Below are positions 1 through 9,972 of a DNA stretch of 64,000 nt, in pieces. Source of the DNA: Paracoccus sp. TOH (GTDB taxonomy: Bacteria > Pseudomonadota > Alphaproteobacteria > Rhodobacterales > Rhodobacteraceae); contig NZ_CP098361.1 of assembly GCF_030388245.1 (NCBI RefSeq), forward strand, positions 619,001 to 683,000, given 5' to 3'. The position numbers were made by a program, and so were the translations under genes. How positions within the stretch are numbered: position 1 is the stretch's first letter; the number at the start of each line of letters is the position of its first letter. Below the pieces are notes generated by a model. The model saw only the letters and a list, made by a program, of their open reading frames with translations. It had not been told where the DNA came from and did no database searches.

Positions 1-3000
1 TGATCGCTTTGAGTTTGATGAATCTGCAGTTGCGGTTGGTGACGAGGCTGCCTTGAGAGGTGCCCTATGGAGGGTCTACGATAAATCCAACGGGCATGCT
101 GAACGTTTACTAAGAACGTGGCGGAAGACCGGAACAGACATCGACGACGAATTGCGGTCGCTGTGGCGATACGAAATGCGGCAGGTTCGTCGGTTGATGC
201 GCTACAGAGATGCGAGTGAGCTAATTGTCGATGTGTTGGAAGAGTTGGAAGACGACGAAGAGTTCGCACTCGTTTTGGCAGCTCGTGGTGAACCAATCTC
301 GGCAGGAGCAAGGCGGCGACGTTCTCGCGAGAGCCCAATCGGGAGAAAAAGGATCCTTGTTTGGCGGAACATTACCCGCTTAGTGCGCGCTTTGGGAATT
401 CTTCATGACCAGGCAATCGTGCATGGAGATTTGTCTCAGGACTGCATTTTTTCAGAAGACGGAGATCAGCCAGATTTCAGGCTCGGCGGATTTGAATGGA
501 GTGTCCGACTAGATGCGGGCGATCAATCTCGAGCGACAAGATCGATGCATCGTCCGGACAAAACATTCTCGTTTCGAGCTGATTGGGCCCAGCTTGGTAT
601 AATTGCGGCGGATTTGCTTGGTTTAGAGAAATCGGACTCGGCCTTTTTGAATACGTCATCCAAAGAGTTAAGAGTTTTAAGGCTATTGACGGTGCCCCGG
701 CCCAATCAACCTTTGGACGCCAAGACCGTGGCACGGGAAATCGAAACAGTGATTTTGGATCTCCGCCGCTTGGAAAGTGGAAGGCAGGGACAGTTGATCC
801 TGATGCCAAACCCAGCGACCTTGGGCCCTACGCTAATCGAGCATCTTGGTACTGGAATTGATCCAGACAACTTCTCAGATCATTGCAAGTGGCTTCAGGC
901 TGATTTGCAGTCTGACGTTCGTGTTGCTCCTCGCTTTGAAGACGATCAACGCAAACAATGCGAAATTGTAACAAGTTCCTTTCGATATGTAGTGGAACCA
1001 CTTCGGCATGCCGCGGATTGGCGCGTGGGCTACTTAAAGGCGCTTATTCCCAACGATGGCCGCGGTACAGGTGCGGCCGAACCCAGAGAGCTAGCCTCTC
1101 CAATCGTTGTGGTTCCGAATAGGAAAGAAGCCTCTGATTTATCGAGAAAACTGGGGCCCTCGGCCATAGAATGGGATCAATTTTCGAGGCCTCCAGACGA
1201 AGACCAACTGCCAACAGCAAATGTTCTAGACGCGCTCCTTATTATCGAAGTGATTGAAGCAGTTGCTTCAACGCTTGATGCCTTTCCAGTGGCTGTCGTT
1301 GAGGACGCGTCTGACGATCAATGCGTAGCCCTTCAGTTGCTGGATGATGATGATCACCAAGCATTGGTTGAGCAAGCGGGCTTGCGGCCGGACTCGGAGC
1401 GTCTTGAGGATCTGTTGGATAGCTCCGACGACACCCCCTGGCGTTTGTCGAATTCACCGAAGCTGGGATGGAGTGGCTCTGCAGACATCGACATCGACTT
1501 CATTCAATCTGATTACGCTCCGAATGGCGCGCGGTTACATGTTTTTGAATGCAACGAAGTCCCGGCGGGCAAACTTTTTCTTAAACCTCCACGTGACATT
1601 AGAACCGAAAGTCAAGTTCGAAGACGCTTAAGAAACATTCTTCTGCTTGAAGGGCGAACAGATGTCACAGTCGGATTTGATGACCCGTGGCTCGCTCGAC
1701 GGACTCGGTTTGCGAGCGAGCTAGAAGGTGAGCCTGACAGCGCATTGGATGAACCCAAACGTCGCGCCTTGGATCTAATCTCTCAGACAGAACCTTACGT
1801 GTACGTGGTTGGCCCGCCAGGTGTAGGGAAGACATTTCTGGTATCCCGTGCGATCAAGCAGATTTTAGAAAGCAAACCGGATGCGCGCATACTCGTTACC
1901 GCTCAAGGTCATGAAGCGCTGAAGAACATTCAAGACGAGCTTAGAAAGGTAATCCCCCAGGATGCCACAATCATCAGGATTGGAAATGACGATGACCGCT
2001 TCGCGGACTTAGACGACGAATCTCAGAACGTACTGTCTAGATTATGTAAGAGCGAAGCACTCCAATCTGATAGTTTTCGAAAGTTCCGACTGTCACTTCA
2101 GGAGACGTTGAAATCCACGGAAGAGGCTGGAGACGGACGCCACCCAACAGTTTCACGTATTGGGGATCTAATTCTGCAGTCTGCGAACGTAGTGGTCGCA
2201 GGATTAAACTCTTTGACGATCAGTGATTTCGCAGAGGACGCAGAGGAGTTTGACTGGTTGATCGTCGAAGAAGCTGCCCGCGCCTTGGGGCCAGAGTTGG
2301 CGGGTGCGTTACCACTGGCCCCCAGAAAAATCTTGATTGGCGACCACAATCAACTTCCTCCACACAAAGCTGAAGAAATAGCTCGTCGCTTCGAGCCAAC
2401 GGTCGCAAAGAAGCTGCTCGGTATGGCTGAAGGCAGATTAAATTTTTCGACCGATACAGACCAGATCTTACCGCTCTTACGCGCGCTTCTCGAGGACGAT
2501 GAGCGTTTCCAAGCAACAATCGGTAGAGCAAATCGGCTGCTTGAACCGTTTCGAACGATGGTTGAGGAGGATGAAAAGGCTGTCGAACAAAAGGGCGCTA
2601 AACACCGACGGATTTCTGTCACCCTCACCGAACAACGTAGAATGGCCCCTGCGATAGCAGAGGTCGTATCGAATGTTTTCTATGGTGGAGATCTCAAAAC
2701 GGCTACGTTAACTGAAGCCCGAGAATCACCTGTCAAAGTTTGCGGCAAGTTTCCTTCAGAACCGATAGTTGTCATCGATTTCCCAAGCCTTCAGAGCACG
2801 GCTCGAACAGAAAATTTCGAGAAACGTCTAGGCAAATCGCTTTCTAATCCAAGTGAGGCCGACGAAGTCATTCGTGCGGTTAAGTGCATCGAAGGACGCG
2901 CAATTGATGGGAACTTACCTTCGTTGGCGATACTCTCACCCTATAGAGGCCAGGTGGAATTGATCAGCCAACGTCTCCTCATTGAATATCCGACCACGGG

Positions 3001-3364
3001 AGGGCCGGAAGGTTTTCGACCGGTTCGAGAGGATTTAGGGTTTGTAGGGACCGTGGATGCCTTTCAGGGGAGCGAGGCTGACGTCGTTCTTCTGAGCCTA
3101 GTCCGCAACAATACCCGCGTTGGCGGGGGCGGCCTAGGTTTCCTACGAGACCGTCGCCGGATGAATGTTGCGATCAGTCGAGCTAAACACAAGCTGGTTA
3201 TTGTGAGTAGCTTGACCTTCATGGACCTCGCCTCGAAAGGTATAAACCCAAAAGGAGATAATCCGAAATGGGCGTTTGTTCGGAACTTGGTGAACGAGCT
3301 GCGTGATAGGAACCAAGTATTGAACGGCGGAGTTCGCATTCTAGAGCCGGGAAGATTTGGATAA
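1..3364 (+). CDS. mkoA: MkoA-like kinase-domain/SF1 helicase defence protein (5' end outside window)
   Basis: Large fusion protein, probably the helicase component of a type I Mokosh anti-phage system. The reading frame is open to the window edge, so the true start lies upstream; residues here are numbered from the TTG at 53. An N-terminal protein-kinase-like region carries the catalytic-loop motif HGDLSQD (about 124-130), but the usual loop Asn is Cys and no canonical DFG follows, so it may be a pseudokinase. The C-terminal half is an SF1 (Dna2/Upf1, COG1112-like) helicase: Walker A GPPGVGKT (about 587-594), motif II DWLIVEEAA (about 734), motif III GDHNQLPP (about 763), DAFQGSEADV (about 1002) and a final RMNVAISRAKHKLVIV. 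The stop codon overlaps the next ATG by one base (TAATG), which suggests translational coupling to the PLD nuclease gene. The Mokosh call comes from domain order and partner, not from a search. Confidence 0.75.
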   Translation, partial: DRFEFDESAVAVGDEAALRGALWRVYDKSNGHAERLLRTWRKTGTDIDDELRSLWRYEMRQVRRLMRYRDASELIVDVLEELEDDEEFALVLAARGEPISAGARRRRSRESPIGRKRILVWRNITRLVRALGILHDQAIVHGDLSQDCIFSEDGDQPDFRLGGFEWSVRLDAGDQSRATRSMHRPDKTFSFRADWAQLGIIAADLLGLEKSDSAFLNTSSKELRVLRLLTVPRPNQPLDAKTVAREIETVILDLRRLESGRQGQLILMPNPATLGPTLIEHLGTGIDPDNFSDHCKWLQADLQSDVRVAPRFEDDQRKQCEIVTSSFRYVVEPLRHAADWRVGYLKALIPNDGRGTGAAEPRELASPIVVVPNRKEASDLSRKLGPSAIEWDQFSRPPDEDQLPTANVLDALLIIEVIEAVASTLDAFPVAVVEDASDDQCVALQLLDDDDHQALVEQAGLRPDSERLEDLLDSSDDTPWRLSNSPKLGWSGSADIDIDFIQSDYAPNGARLHVFECNEVPAGKLFLKPPRDIRTESQVRRRLRNILLLEGRTDVTVGFDDPWLARRTRFASELEGEPDSALDEPKRRALDLISQTEPYVYVVGPPGVGKTFLVSRAIKQILESKPDARILVTAQGHEALKNIQDELRKVIPQDATIIRIGNDDDRFADLDDESQNVLSRLCKSEALQSDSFRKFRLSLQETLKSTEEAGDGRHPTVSRIGDLILQSANVVVAGLNSLTISDFAEDAEEFDWLIVEEAARALGPELAGALPLAPRKILIGDHNQLPPHKAEEIARRFEPTVAKKLLGMAEGRLNFSTDTDQILPLLRALLEDDERFQATIGRANRLLEPFRTMVEEDEKAVEQKGAKHRRISVTLTEQRRMAPAIAEVVSNVFYGGDLKTATLTEARESPVKVCGKFPSEPIVVIDFPSLQSTARTENFEKRLGKSLSNPSEADEVIRAVKCIEGRAIDGNLPSLAILSPYRGQVELISQRLLIEYPTTGGPEGFRPVREDLGFVGTVDAFQGSEADVVLLSLVRNNTRVGGGGLGFLRDRRRMNVAISRAKHKLVIVSSLTFMDLASKGINPKGDNPKWAFVRNLVNELRDRNQVLNGGVRILEPGRFG

Positions 3365-3740
3365 TGCAGACTGTTTTCTTACCGGCAGTTAGGTGGCGTT
3401 TCAGGGCGTTTGTGGCTCGACAACAACGTTGGACTGTCATGCATGAAGCGGTCCTTCTGAAACTCATCCGTGTACCGTCTTCGATGCGCGAACTGAGCAG
3501 TCAGTTGTCAGTCAACGAACAGGTATTAACGGCAACTATGTCGCGCTTGATGCGCGCCGGCCTTGTAGAACTCTTGATCGAGAATGGAGTTGGCCGTTTT
3601 CGTGCGACAGGAATCGGGGCAGACATTATCGCCTCAGGGACAGAGCCCAGGGTCGAAGAAGAAATTCGCCCCAGACCGATTAACACAGTGTTTTTGCCGC
3701 TAATCGATTGCATAGTGCGCACCAATGACGTTCGTTTCGT
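3364..3740 (+). pseudogene. mkoB: MkoB-like PLD nuclease, N-terminal piece (interrupted by IS1380)
   Basis: First 125 codons plus two bases of a gene split by the IS at 3741. The piece holds a winged-helix-like region (about residues 15-85, resembling MarR-type DNA-binding folds) ahead of where the phospholipase D nuclease domain would begin. Removing the IS and one copy of its TTCGT duplication joins 3740 to 5417 inside a single Val codon and restores one 588-residue reading frame. As it stands, translation runs into the IS and stops at 3780. The ATG overlaps the stop of the helicase gene. Confidence 0.8.
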
Positions 3741-5411
3741 CCCACATTTCCCAAGTAAGGCGCTGATTTCGCTGTCCTGACCATTATATTTCCTATATAA
3801 AACATGGTGTTGAAGGCTGCGAGGGGCGCGTTTCATGGATCACCCAGAGGGTGCGGGCTTGCAACGGGCAGATCGGGTGGATTTCGACCCTCGCGTGCGG
3901 CTGGAATTTCGCGGCACGCAGCTCAGTTCCGACGGCGGCCTTCTGGTGATGCGCGAGCTTGATGACGCGCTCGGGTTGTCCGATTTGGCGTCAGCGGCGC
4001 TGCGCGATACTCGCTCTGGCAAGAACACGGTCCATCGGCTCGACGGCCTGTTCCGGCAATCAGTCTTTGGGCGGCTGGCCGGATACGAGGATGTCAACGA
4101 CGCCAACCGTCTCGCCTGCGATCCGGTCATGCGCCAAGTTGTCGGCGGCAGAGCGGTCGATGCACAAGCGGCCTCGGCATCGCAGATGGGACGGTTCGAG
4201 ACCGAGACGCTGGCTCTGGCCGGGAACCGTGCCGCGCTGGCCGACCTGAACGGGCAATGGATCGACCGGTTCCATGACCGTAACGGGCTGAAGTACATCG
4301 TTCTGGACATGGACAGCTCGGTCAGCCCGACCCATGGCGACCAGGAAGGGTCCGCCTGGAATGGCCATTTCGACTGTAGCTGCTATCACCCCAACTTTCT
4401 GTTCAACCAGTTCGGGATGCTGGAACGCTGCGCCCTGCGCCATGGCAACGTCCACAGCGCCGATGGCTGGCGTGATGTTCTCGACCCCGTCATTGCGCGC
4501 TACGCGGAGCGCGACCTTGGTGGCAGGTTCTTCCGGGCCGATGCTGCCTACGCGATCCCGGCGATCTATGAGCGATTGGAAGAAGCGCGGTTCTTCTACG
4601 CCATCCGGCTGCCCGCAAACGCGGTCCTCAAGGACAAGATCGCGCATCGGCTAACGCGCCCTGTCGGGCGGCCGTCACTGACCAAGGTCAAGCGGTTCTT
4701 CGAGGAATTCGAGTATCAGGCGGCGTCCTGGGACAAGGAACGCCGGGTGATCGCCAAGATCGAATGGCATCCGGGCGAACTGTTCCCGCGTGTCGGCTTC
4801 ATCGTCACCAACCTGCCGATGGAGCCGGACTGGGTGGTGCGGTTCTACAACCAGCGCGGCACCGCCGAGCAGCACATCAAAGAGGGCAAATACGCCTTTC
4901 GCTGGACGCGGCTGTCGTGCCGGAAGTTCCGCGACAATGAGGTGCGGCTGCAACTGCACGCCCTGGCGTACAACCTGGCCACCTTCTTGCACTGCATCGA
5001 GCTGCCCGAGGCCATGGCCGACTGGTCGTTGACCAGCCTGCAACTGAAGCTGATCAAGATCGGGGCACGTGTGGTCCGTCACGCCCGCACCATCACCTTC
5101 CAGCTGGCCGAGGTCGCTGTCACCGGCACGATGGTACGCGCCATCCTCGCCGCTATCCGCCGATTGCGAGCGCCACCGCTATGCGCATGATCGCGATCCA
5201 CGCTCAAACTGAACGAAAGCGGCTGGACAGATCTGTCCGCTGCGCTGAAAAACGCCGCCCCTGGGCAAGGAAACAGCGGCTTCGCGGTCTGATCCGTCCA
5301 GATCCAGCAGTCTGCGCGACCGCAGGTGCCGCTTGCGGCAGAAAATCCTTGTCTAGCGCTCGGATACAGGCGATCTTCACCTCAAACGACACGCCACTTG
5401 GGGAATGCAGG
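3741..5411 (+). mobile_element. IS1380-family insertion sequence, copy 1
   Basis: A 1,671-bp element with imperfect terminal inverted repeats: the left end CCCACATTTCCCAAG pairs with CCTGCATTCCCCAAG read inward from the right end, 12 of 15 bases. It is flanked by a 5-bp target duplication TTCGT (3736-3740 and 5412-5416). It carries one transposase gene and splits the PLD nuclease gene. A second copy, which looks identical, lies at 6821-8491. Confidence 0.93.
3835..5190 (+). CDS. IS1380-family transposase
   Basis: A 451-residue DDE transposase of the IS1380 family, the typical length for the family. The RNase H-like core has a DMDSS segment for the first acidic residue, an RADAAYA segment for the second, and a QRGTAEQHIKEGK segment near the C terminus containing the catalytic Glu, as in other IS1380 proteins. 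It acts in cis on the ends of the element. The frame is intact and matches the 6915-8270 copy residue for residue, so the IS was probably active recently. Confidence 0.93.
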   Translation: MDHPEGAGLQRADRVDFDPRVRLEFRGTQLSSDGGLLVMRELDDALGLSDLASAALRDTRSGKNTVHRLDGLFRQSVFGRLAGYEDVNDANRLACDPVMRQVVGGRAVDAQAASASQMGRFETETLALAGNRAALADLNGQWIDRFHDRNGLKYIVLDMDSSVSPTHGDQEGSAWNGHFDCSCYHPNFLFNQFGMLERCALRHGNVHSADGWRDVLDPVIARYAERDLGGRFFRADAAYAIPAIYERLEEARFFYAIRLPANAVLKDKIAHRLTRPVGRPSLTKVKRFFEEFEYQAASWDKERRVIAKIEWHPGELFPRVGFIVTNLPMEPDWVVRFYNQRGTAEQHIKEGKYAFRWTRLSCRKFRDNEVRLQLHALAYNLATFLHCIELPEAMADWSLTSLQLKLIKIGARVVRHARTITFQLAEVAVTGTMVRAILAAIRRLRAPPLCA

Positions 5412-6806
5412 TTCGTACCTTTGAAGGACAGCCGACTGGACAGTGGCTTGCTAGTTCATCTCACAAGAACGATGGACACCAGGGGACACTACGACACGAT
5501 ATACGATCGATTGACTGAGACAGTGAGGCTGAGGCCGAACGAGGCCGTTCGGTCAGTAGATCCAAATTCGATAGACGTTAGAGAGGGCTTTGTTGAAGTT
5601 CGCCACGAAACGCTGCCAAACCTTCCCGAAAAAGATGCCAAGGCAATCGCCAAAATTGTCAGCGCCCGCCGCGCGGGCAATACAATAAAGTCTACTCCAC
5701 AAAACAGGCTCAACAGTTTGGATCTGCCTGAACTGACGGTACCATGGAATGAGGATGACCTAGTAATAGGTGGAAGCAGTCAAAGGTTACTGTTTGAAGA
5801 CGTTGTAAATGCTGCGGTCGAGAGAATTGTGGTCCTTTCAACCTTCATTGAAATCGGCAACGTTGATCAACTTTGGCCTATTCTTGAGCGTGCTGCCGAG
5901 CGCGGCGTTAACATCGACCTGCTCTATGGGGCGGCCGGCGACGATGCCTCGAAGCACGGGGCAAGAGCACAAGAGCTTTCGAAGCGGGCCGCCTTATCCC
6001 GATTTTCGAACCGCATATCAGTGCATAAGGATTCCATCGCCTCTCATTCTAAGTTTCTGATCGCTGACAATGGCATGGGTAGCTATGTTGCTATTTTGGG
6101 ATCCTGCAATTGGCTCTCGACTCCTTTCAACGCAGTGGAGATGTCCTACATCGTTAGGCATCCGGCTTTCGTTGCCCAAGTCGCGGCTGTAATTCGGCGA
6201 ACTACCATAGGGGCGAAACTCTCCAATGATCTTGTGTCCTTTTTGGGATCGTTGAGCCGTTGGGGTGACGCCACAGTTTCTACATCACTTTCTGCTGAGA
6301 ATGTGGGCGTAAAGCTCAAGCTCATACTTGCGAACGAGCACGCCGCCATAATTAGAAGAGCTGCCACAGAGGCGAAGGAGCGCCTGATTATTGGTTCACA
6401 CAGGTTTGGTTCAACTGCTGAGCAAGCGATGTTGGTGGCGGCCGCCAACGCAGCCAAGAACATTGAAGACATGCGTGTAATCTATTGCATGATCCGAAAG
6501 CCTCAATTTCGAAGCGACGTGACTGCATTGCGAAAGCAGTACGAACCGAAGGGCGTGCAATTTGTCCATCTGGATACGCAGAAGAAGCGCACTCCCATCC
6601 ATGGTAAGTACTTGATATGGGATGCAGACAATGCAGTTGTCACGAGCCTCAATTGGGCTTCTGCCGCGGTGAGTGATGAGGATCAAACATCTGAGCTTGG
6701 GGTTCACTTTGAGGGGCCCGGAATCGGCGAAGCAATCCTGCGCAAGTTGCAGAAAGAAGTGCCCCAAATTGACGGTGACTTTCTTACCAAAGCCAAGAAA
6801 CGATGA
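5412..6806 (+). pseudogene. mkoB: MkoB-like PLD nuclease, C-terminal piece
   Basis: Continuation of the split nuclease gene after the IS. It includes the second TTCGT copy. The rebuilt protein has two phospholipase D (HxKxxxxD) motifs: HSKFLIAD at about residue 336, followed by GSCNW, and HGKYLIWD at about residue 521, followed by SLNWAS. This pair is the usual active-site architecture of PLD nucleases, which in type I Mokosh is a separate protein next to the kinase-helicase. An open frame running in from the IS could in principle give a hybrid protein, but the winged-helix N terminus would be missing. Bases 6807-6820 separate its stop from the next IS. Confidence 0.8.
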
Positions 6807-6820
6807 TCATAGCAGCTAAC

Positions 6821-8491
6821 CCCACATTTCCCAAGTAAGGCGCTGATTTCGCTGTCCTGACCATTATATTTCCTATATAAAACATGGTGTTGAAGGCTGC
6901 GAGGGGCGCGTTTCATGGATCACCCAGAGGGTGCGGGCTTGCAACGGGCAGATCGGGTGGATTTCGACCCTCGCGTGCGGCTGGAATTTCGCGGCACGCA
7001 GCTCAGTTCCGACGGCGGCCTTCTGGTGATGCGCGAGCTTGATGACGCGCTCGGGTTGTCCGATTTGGCGTCAGCGGCGCTGCGCGATACTCGCTCTGGC
7101 AAGAACACGGTCCATCGGCTCGACGGCCTGTTCCGGCAATCAGTCTTTGGGCGGCTGGCCGGATACGAGGATGTCAACGACGCCAACCGTCTCGCCTGCG
7201 ATCCGGTCATGCGCCAAGTTGTCGGCGGCAGAGCGGTCGATGCACAAGCGGCCTCGGCATCGCAGATGGGACGGTTCGAGACCGAGACGCTGGCTCTGGC
7301 CGGGAACCGTGCCGCGCTGGCCGACCTGAACGGGCAATGGATCGACCGGTTCCATGACCGTAACGGGCTGAAGTACATCGTTCTGGACATGGACAGCTCG
7401 GTCAGCCCGACCCATGGCGACCAGGAAGGGTCCGCCTGGAATGGCCATTTCGACTGTAGCTGCTATCACCCCAACTTTCTGTTCAACCAGTTCGGGATGC
7501 TGGAACGCTGCGCCCTGCGCCATGGCAACGTCCACAGCGCCGATGGCTGGCGTGATGTTCTCGACCCCGTCATTGCGCGCTACGCGGAGCGCGACCTTGG
7601 TGGCAGGTTCTTCCGGGCCGATGCTGCCTACGCGATCCCGGCGATCTATGAGCGATTGGAAGAAGCGCGGTTCTTCTACGCCATCCGGCTGCCCGCAAAC
7701 GCGGTCCTCAAGGACAAGATCGCGCATCGGCTAACGCGCCCTGTCGGGCGGCCGTCACTGACCAAGGTCAAGCGGTTCTTCGAGGAATTCGAGTATCAGG
7801 CGGCGTCCTGGGACAAGGAACGCCGGGTGATCGCCAAGATCGAATGGCATCCGGGCGAACTGTTCCCGCGTGTCGGCTTCATCGTCACCAACCTGCCGAT
7901 GGAGCCGGACTGGGTGGTGCGGTTCTACAACCAGCGCGGCACCGCCGAGCAGCACATCAAAGAGGGCAAATACGCCTTTCGCTGGACGCGGCTGTCGTGC
8001 CGGAAGTTCCGCGACAATGAGGTGCGGCTGCAACTGCACGCCCTGGCGTACAACCTGGCCACCTTCTTGCACTGCATCGAGCTGCCCGAGGCCATGGCCG
8101 ACTGGTCGTTGACCAGCCTGCAACTGAAGCTGATCAAGATCGGGGCACGTGTGGTCCGTCACGCCCGCACCATCACCTTCCAGCTGGCCGAGGTCGCTGT
8201 CACCGGCACGATGGTACGCGCCATCCTCGCCGCTATCCGCCGATTGCGAGCGCCACCGCTATGCGCATGATCGCGATCCACGCTCAAACTGAACGAAAGC
8301 GGCTGGACAGATCTGTCCGCTGCGCTGAAAAACGCCGCCCCTGGGCAAGGAAACAGCGGCTTCGCGGTCTGATCCGTCCAGATCCAGCAGTCTGCGCGAC
8401 CGCAGGTGCCGCTTGCGGCAGAAAATCCTTGTCTAGCGCTCGGATACAGGCGATCTTCACCTCAAACGACACGCCACTTGGGGAATGCAGG
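6821..8491 (+). mobile_element. IS1380-family insertion sequence, copy 2
   Basis: Second copy of the 1,671-bp element in the same orientation, with the same ends and its own 5-bp duplication CTAAC (6816-6820 and 8492-8496). The distinct duplications show two separate insertions. It lies 14 bp after the nuclease stop codon, so it does not damage that gene. The two copies form direct repeats around the C-terminal nuclease piece and could recombine to delete it. Confidence 0.93.
6915..8270 (+). CDS. IS1380-family transposase (second copy)
   Basis: A 451-residue protein identical to the 3835-5190 transposase, with an intact frame and the same catalytic segments. It lies 94 bp inside the left end of its IS, as in copy 1. 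Confidence 0.93.
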   Translation: MDHPEGAGLQRADRVDFDPRVRLEFRGTQLSSDGGLLVMRELDDALGLSDLASAALRDTRSGKNTVHRLDGLFRQSVFGRLAGYEDVNDANRLACDPVMRQVVGGRAVDAQAASASQMGRFETETLALAGNRAALADLNGQWIDRFHDRNGLKYIVLDMDSSVSPTHGDQEGSAWNGHFDCSCYHPNFLFNQFGMLERCALRHGNVHSADGWRDVLDPVIARYAERDLGGRFFRADAAYAIPAIYERLEEARFFYAIRLPANAVLKDKIAHRLTRPVGRPSLTKVKRFFEEFEYQAASWDKERRVIAKIEWHPGELFPRVGFIVTNLPMEPDWVVRFYNQRGTAEQHIKEGKYAFRWTRLSCRKFRDNEVRLQLHALAYNLATFLHCIELPEAMADWSLTSLQLKLIKIGARVVRHARTITFQLAEVAVTGTMVRAILAAIRRLRAPPLCA

Positions 8492-8781
8492 CTAACGCTA
8501 TAAGTTTTGCGTTTGCCGCGAATGTCCAGAGAGTGGACTGCAACCGCAGCATTCACGCGGAGCACTCAATGTCGACTGTGGGCCGGGCGTGCCATGTCGC
8601 TCTGCCAGGATGGTCACACGGCCTGCCGCACCGCCGCATGACCGCATCGAGCCCAAACCAGCCGCCCCGGCTCAGAGTTTTTAGCATTCGCAGCATTCTT
8701 ATCCGTGGCGACATAGAACAGATTGGGTCGAGCATCCGGTAACCTCGCCACAATGCTCCTGTCTTGCGAACCGGCCCTCCG
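8492..8781. other. Gap between IS1380 copy 2 and the ars operon
   Basis: No convincing gene is seen in these 290 bp. The first bases are the CTAAC duplication. The rest lies downstream of the minus-strand arsenic operon, and I see no clear hairpin terminator with a T-run. Confidence 0.5.
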
Positions 8782-9972
8782 CTATAGGAATTCTGCGCTG
8801 CGCCGCTCCCGCATCAAGTCCACATGGATCAAGAATGCCATCGAGAACGGGACGATGGCCGTTGCGGCGAGAAGGACCATCGTCGTTTCGGCGCCGACCT
8901 TGTCAATGAGCAATGCCCCAAGCGTCGGGGCGGCAGCGCCAGCCAACAGCATCGGGCGAGCCAAGCGTCCCATTAGAGCGCCATAGTGCTCCGGACCGTA
9001 GAGCGCGAGCGGAAGAGCACCGCGCGCGATGGACCAAAGGCCATTTCCGGCCCCGTATGCGACGAGAGCGGCGGCAGCTGGAAATCCCATCTGCAGCCCC
9101 AGGAAGCCGACGAAAACGAGCATGGTCGCTGCAAGCATGGTCCATATCGGGTGATGTCGGCCCCCTCCCATCATTTCGACGACGCGGGCACCGACTTGGG
9201 ATGGCCCGATCAAAGTACCGACCGCGATCGCTGCAGCCGTGGTGTAGCCCCCGGCGGTCAGGATCGTCACCATGTGAATGGACCAGATGGTCGCAAGAAG
9301 AGTCAGCGTGACGCCTGCGACGACGATACAGAGGAACCTGATATCGGCGCGGCGAACGCCAACTTCCGATCGGCGCACTGGTTCATGCATCGTTGCTGAG
9401 TGCGTGGCGGAAGCATGCGGCAAGGCCCACCAGCAAAGGGGCAGCGTTCCGAAGATGTGGATGCCAGCATAGAGCAGACAGGTTGTGCGCCAGCCGATGC
9501 TTTCGACCAGCCAAGCCGAAAGCGGCCAGCACACGGTACTGGCAAAGCCGCCCCAGAGGGTCAGTTGCGTGATCGCGGATCGCGCATCACGTCCATAGGC
9601 GGCCCCCAGGACGGAGAAGGCGGCGTCGTAGAGCCCGGCAGCCATCCCGCAACCGAGGACGCTCCAAGCGAGCAGGTAGACCCATGGGGCGTGCGCCATG
9701 CTGAGAAGGAACAGACCAATGGCCATGAAGGCCATCCCGAGGCAGAGGGTCTTTCTGCCACCGCTCCGGCCGATCCAGCGGCCGATTTTCGGTGCCGTCA
9801 GACCTGACATGAGCAAGGCAACCGATACACCGGCGGAAATCAGGGCATGACCCCATTCGGTATCTTCTGCGATTGCACCGGCCAGCGGTGCCAGCAGGTA
9901 ATAGCTGCTACCCCAAGCGAAGATCTGGACGATCCCGAGCGAAGACACGACTTTTGTGCGCGGCGGGATCAT
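8782..9972 (-). CDS. MFS efflux transporter, last gene of the arsenic operon (ArsK-like)
   Basis: A 396-residue inner-membrane major facilitator protein with about twelve hydrophobic segments and an MFS signature after the second helix (KIGRWIGRSGGRKT). It overlaps the preceding arsR by 4 bp (ATGA), so it belongs to the ars operon. MFS proteins in this position in alphaproteobacteria include ArsK, which exports trivalent arsenic, antimony and organoarsenicals; that assignment rests on position and family only. A decayed relative of the same family lies at 33716-34001. Confidence 0.8.
   Translation of the reverse strand: MIPPRTKVVSSLGIVQIFAWGSSYYLLAPLAGAIAEDTEWGHALISAGVSVALLMSGLTAPKIGRWIGRSGGRKTLCLGMAFMAIGLFLLSMAHAPWVYLLAWSVLGCGMAAGLYDAAFSVLGAAYGRDARSAITQLTLWGGFASTVCWPLSAWLVESIGWRTTCLLYAGIHIFGTLPLCWWALPHASATHSATMHEPVRRSEVGVRRADIRFLCIVVAGVTLTLLATIWSIHMVTILTAGGYTTAAAIAVGTLIGPSQVGARVVEMMGGGRHHPIWTMLAATMLVFVGFLGLQMGFPAAAALVAYGAGNGLWSIARGALPLALYGPEHYGALMGRLARPMLLAGAAAPTLGALLIDKVGAETTMVLLAATAIVPFSMAFLIHVDLMRERRSAEFL

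Noticed and set aside
3840..5082. Several long minus-strand and out-of-frame ORFs inside the IS1380 copies
   Set aside because: They are shadows of the GC-rich transposase gene and show no family features.
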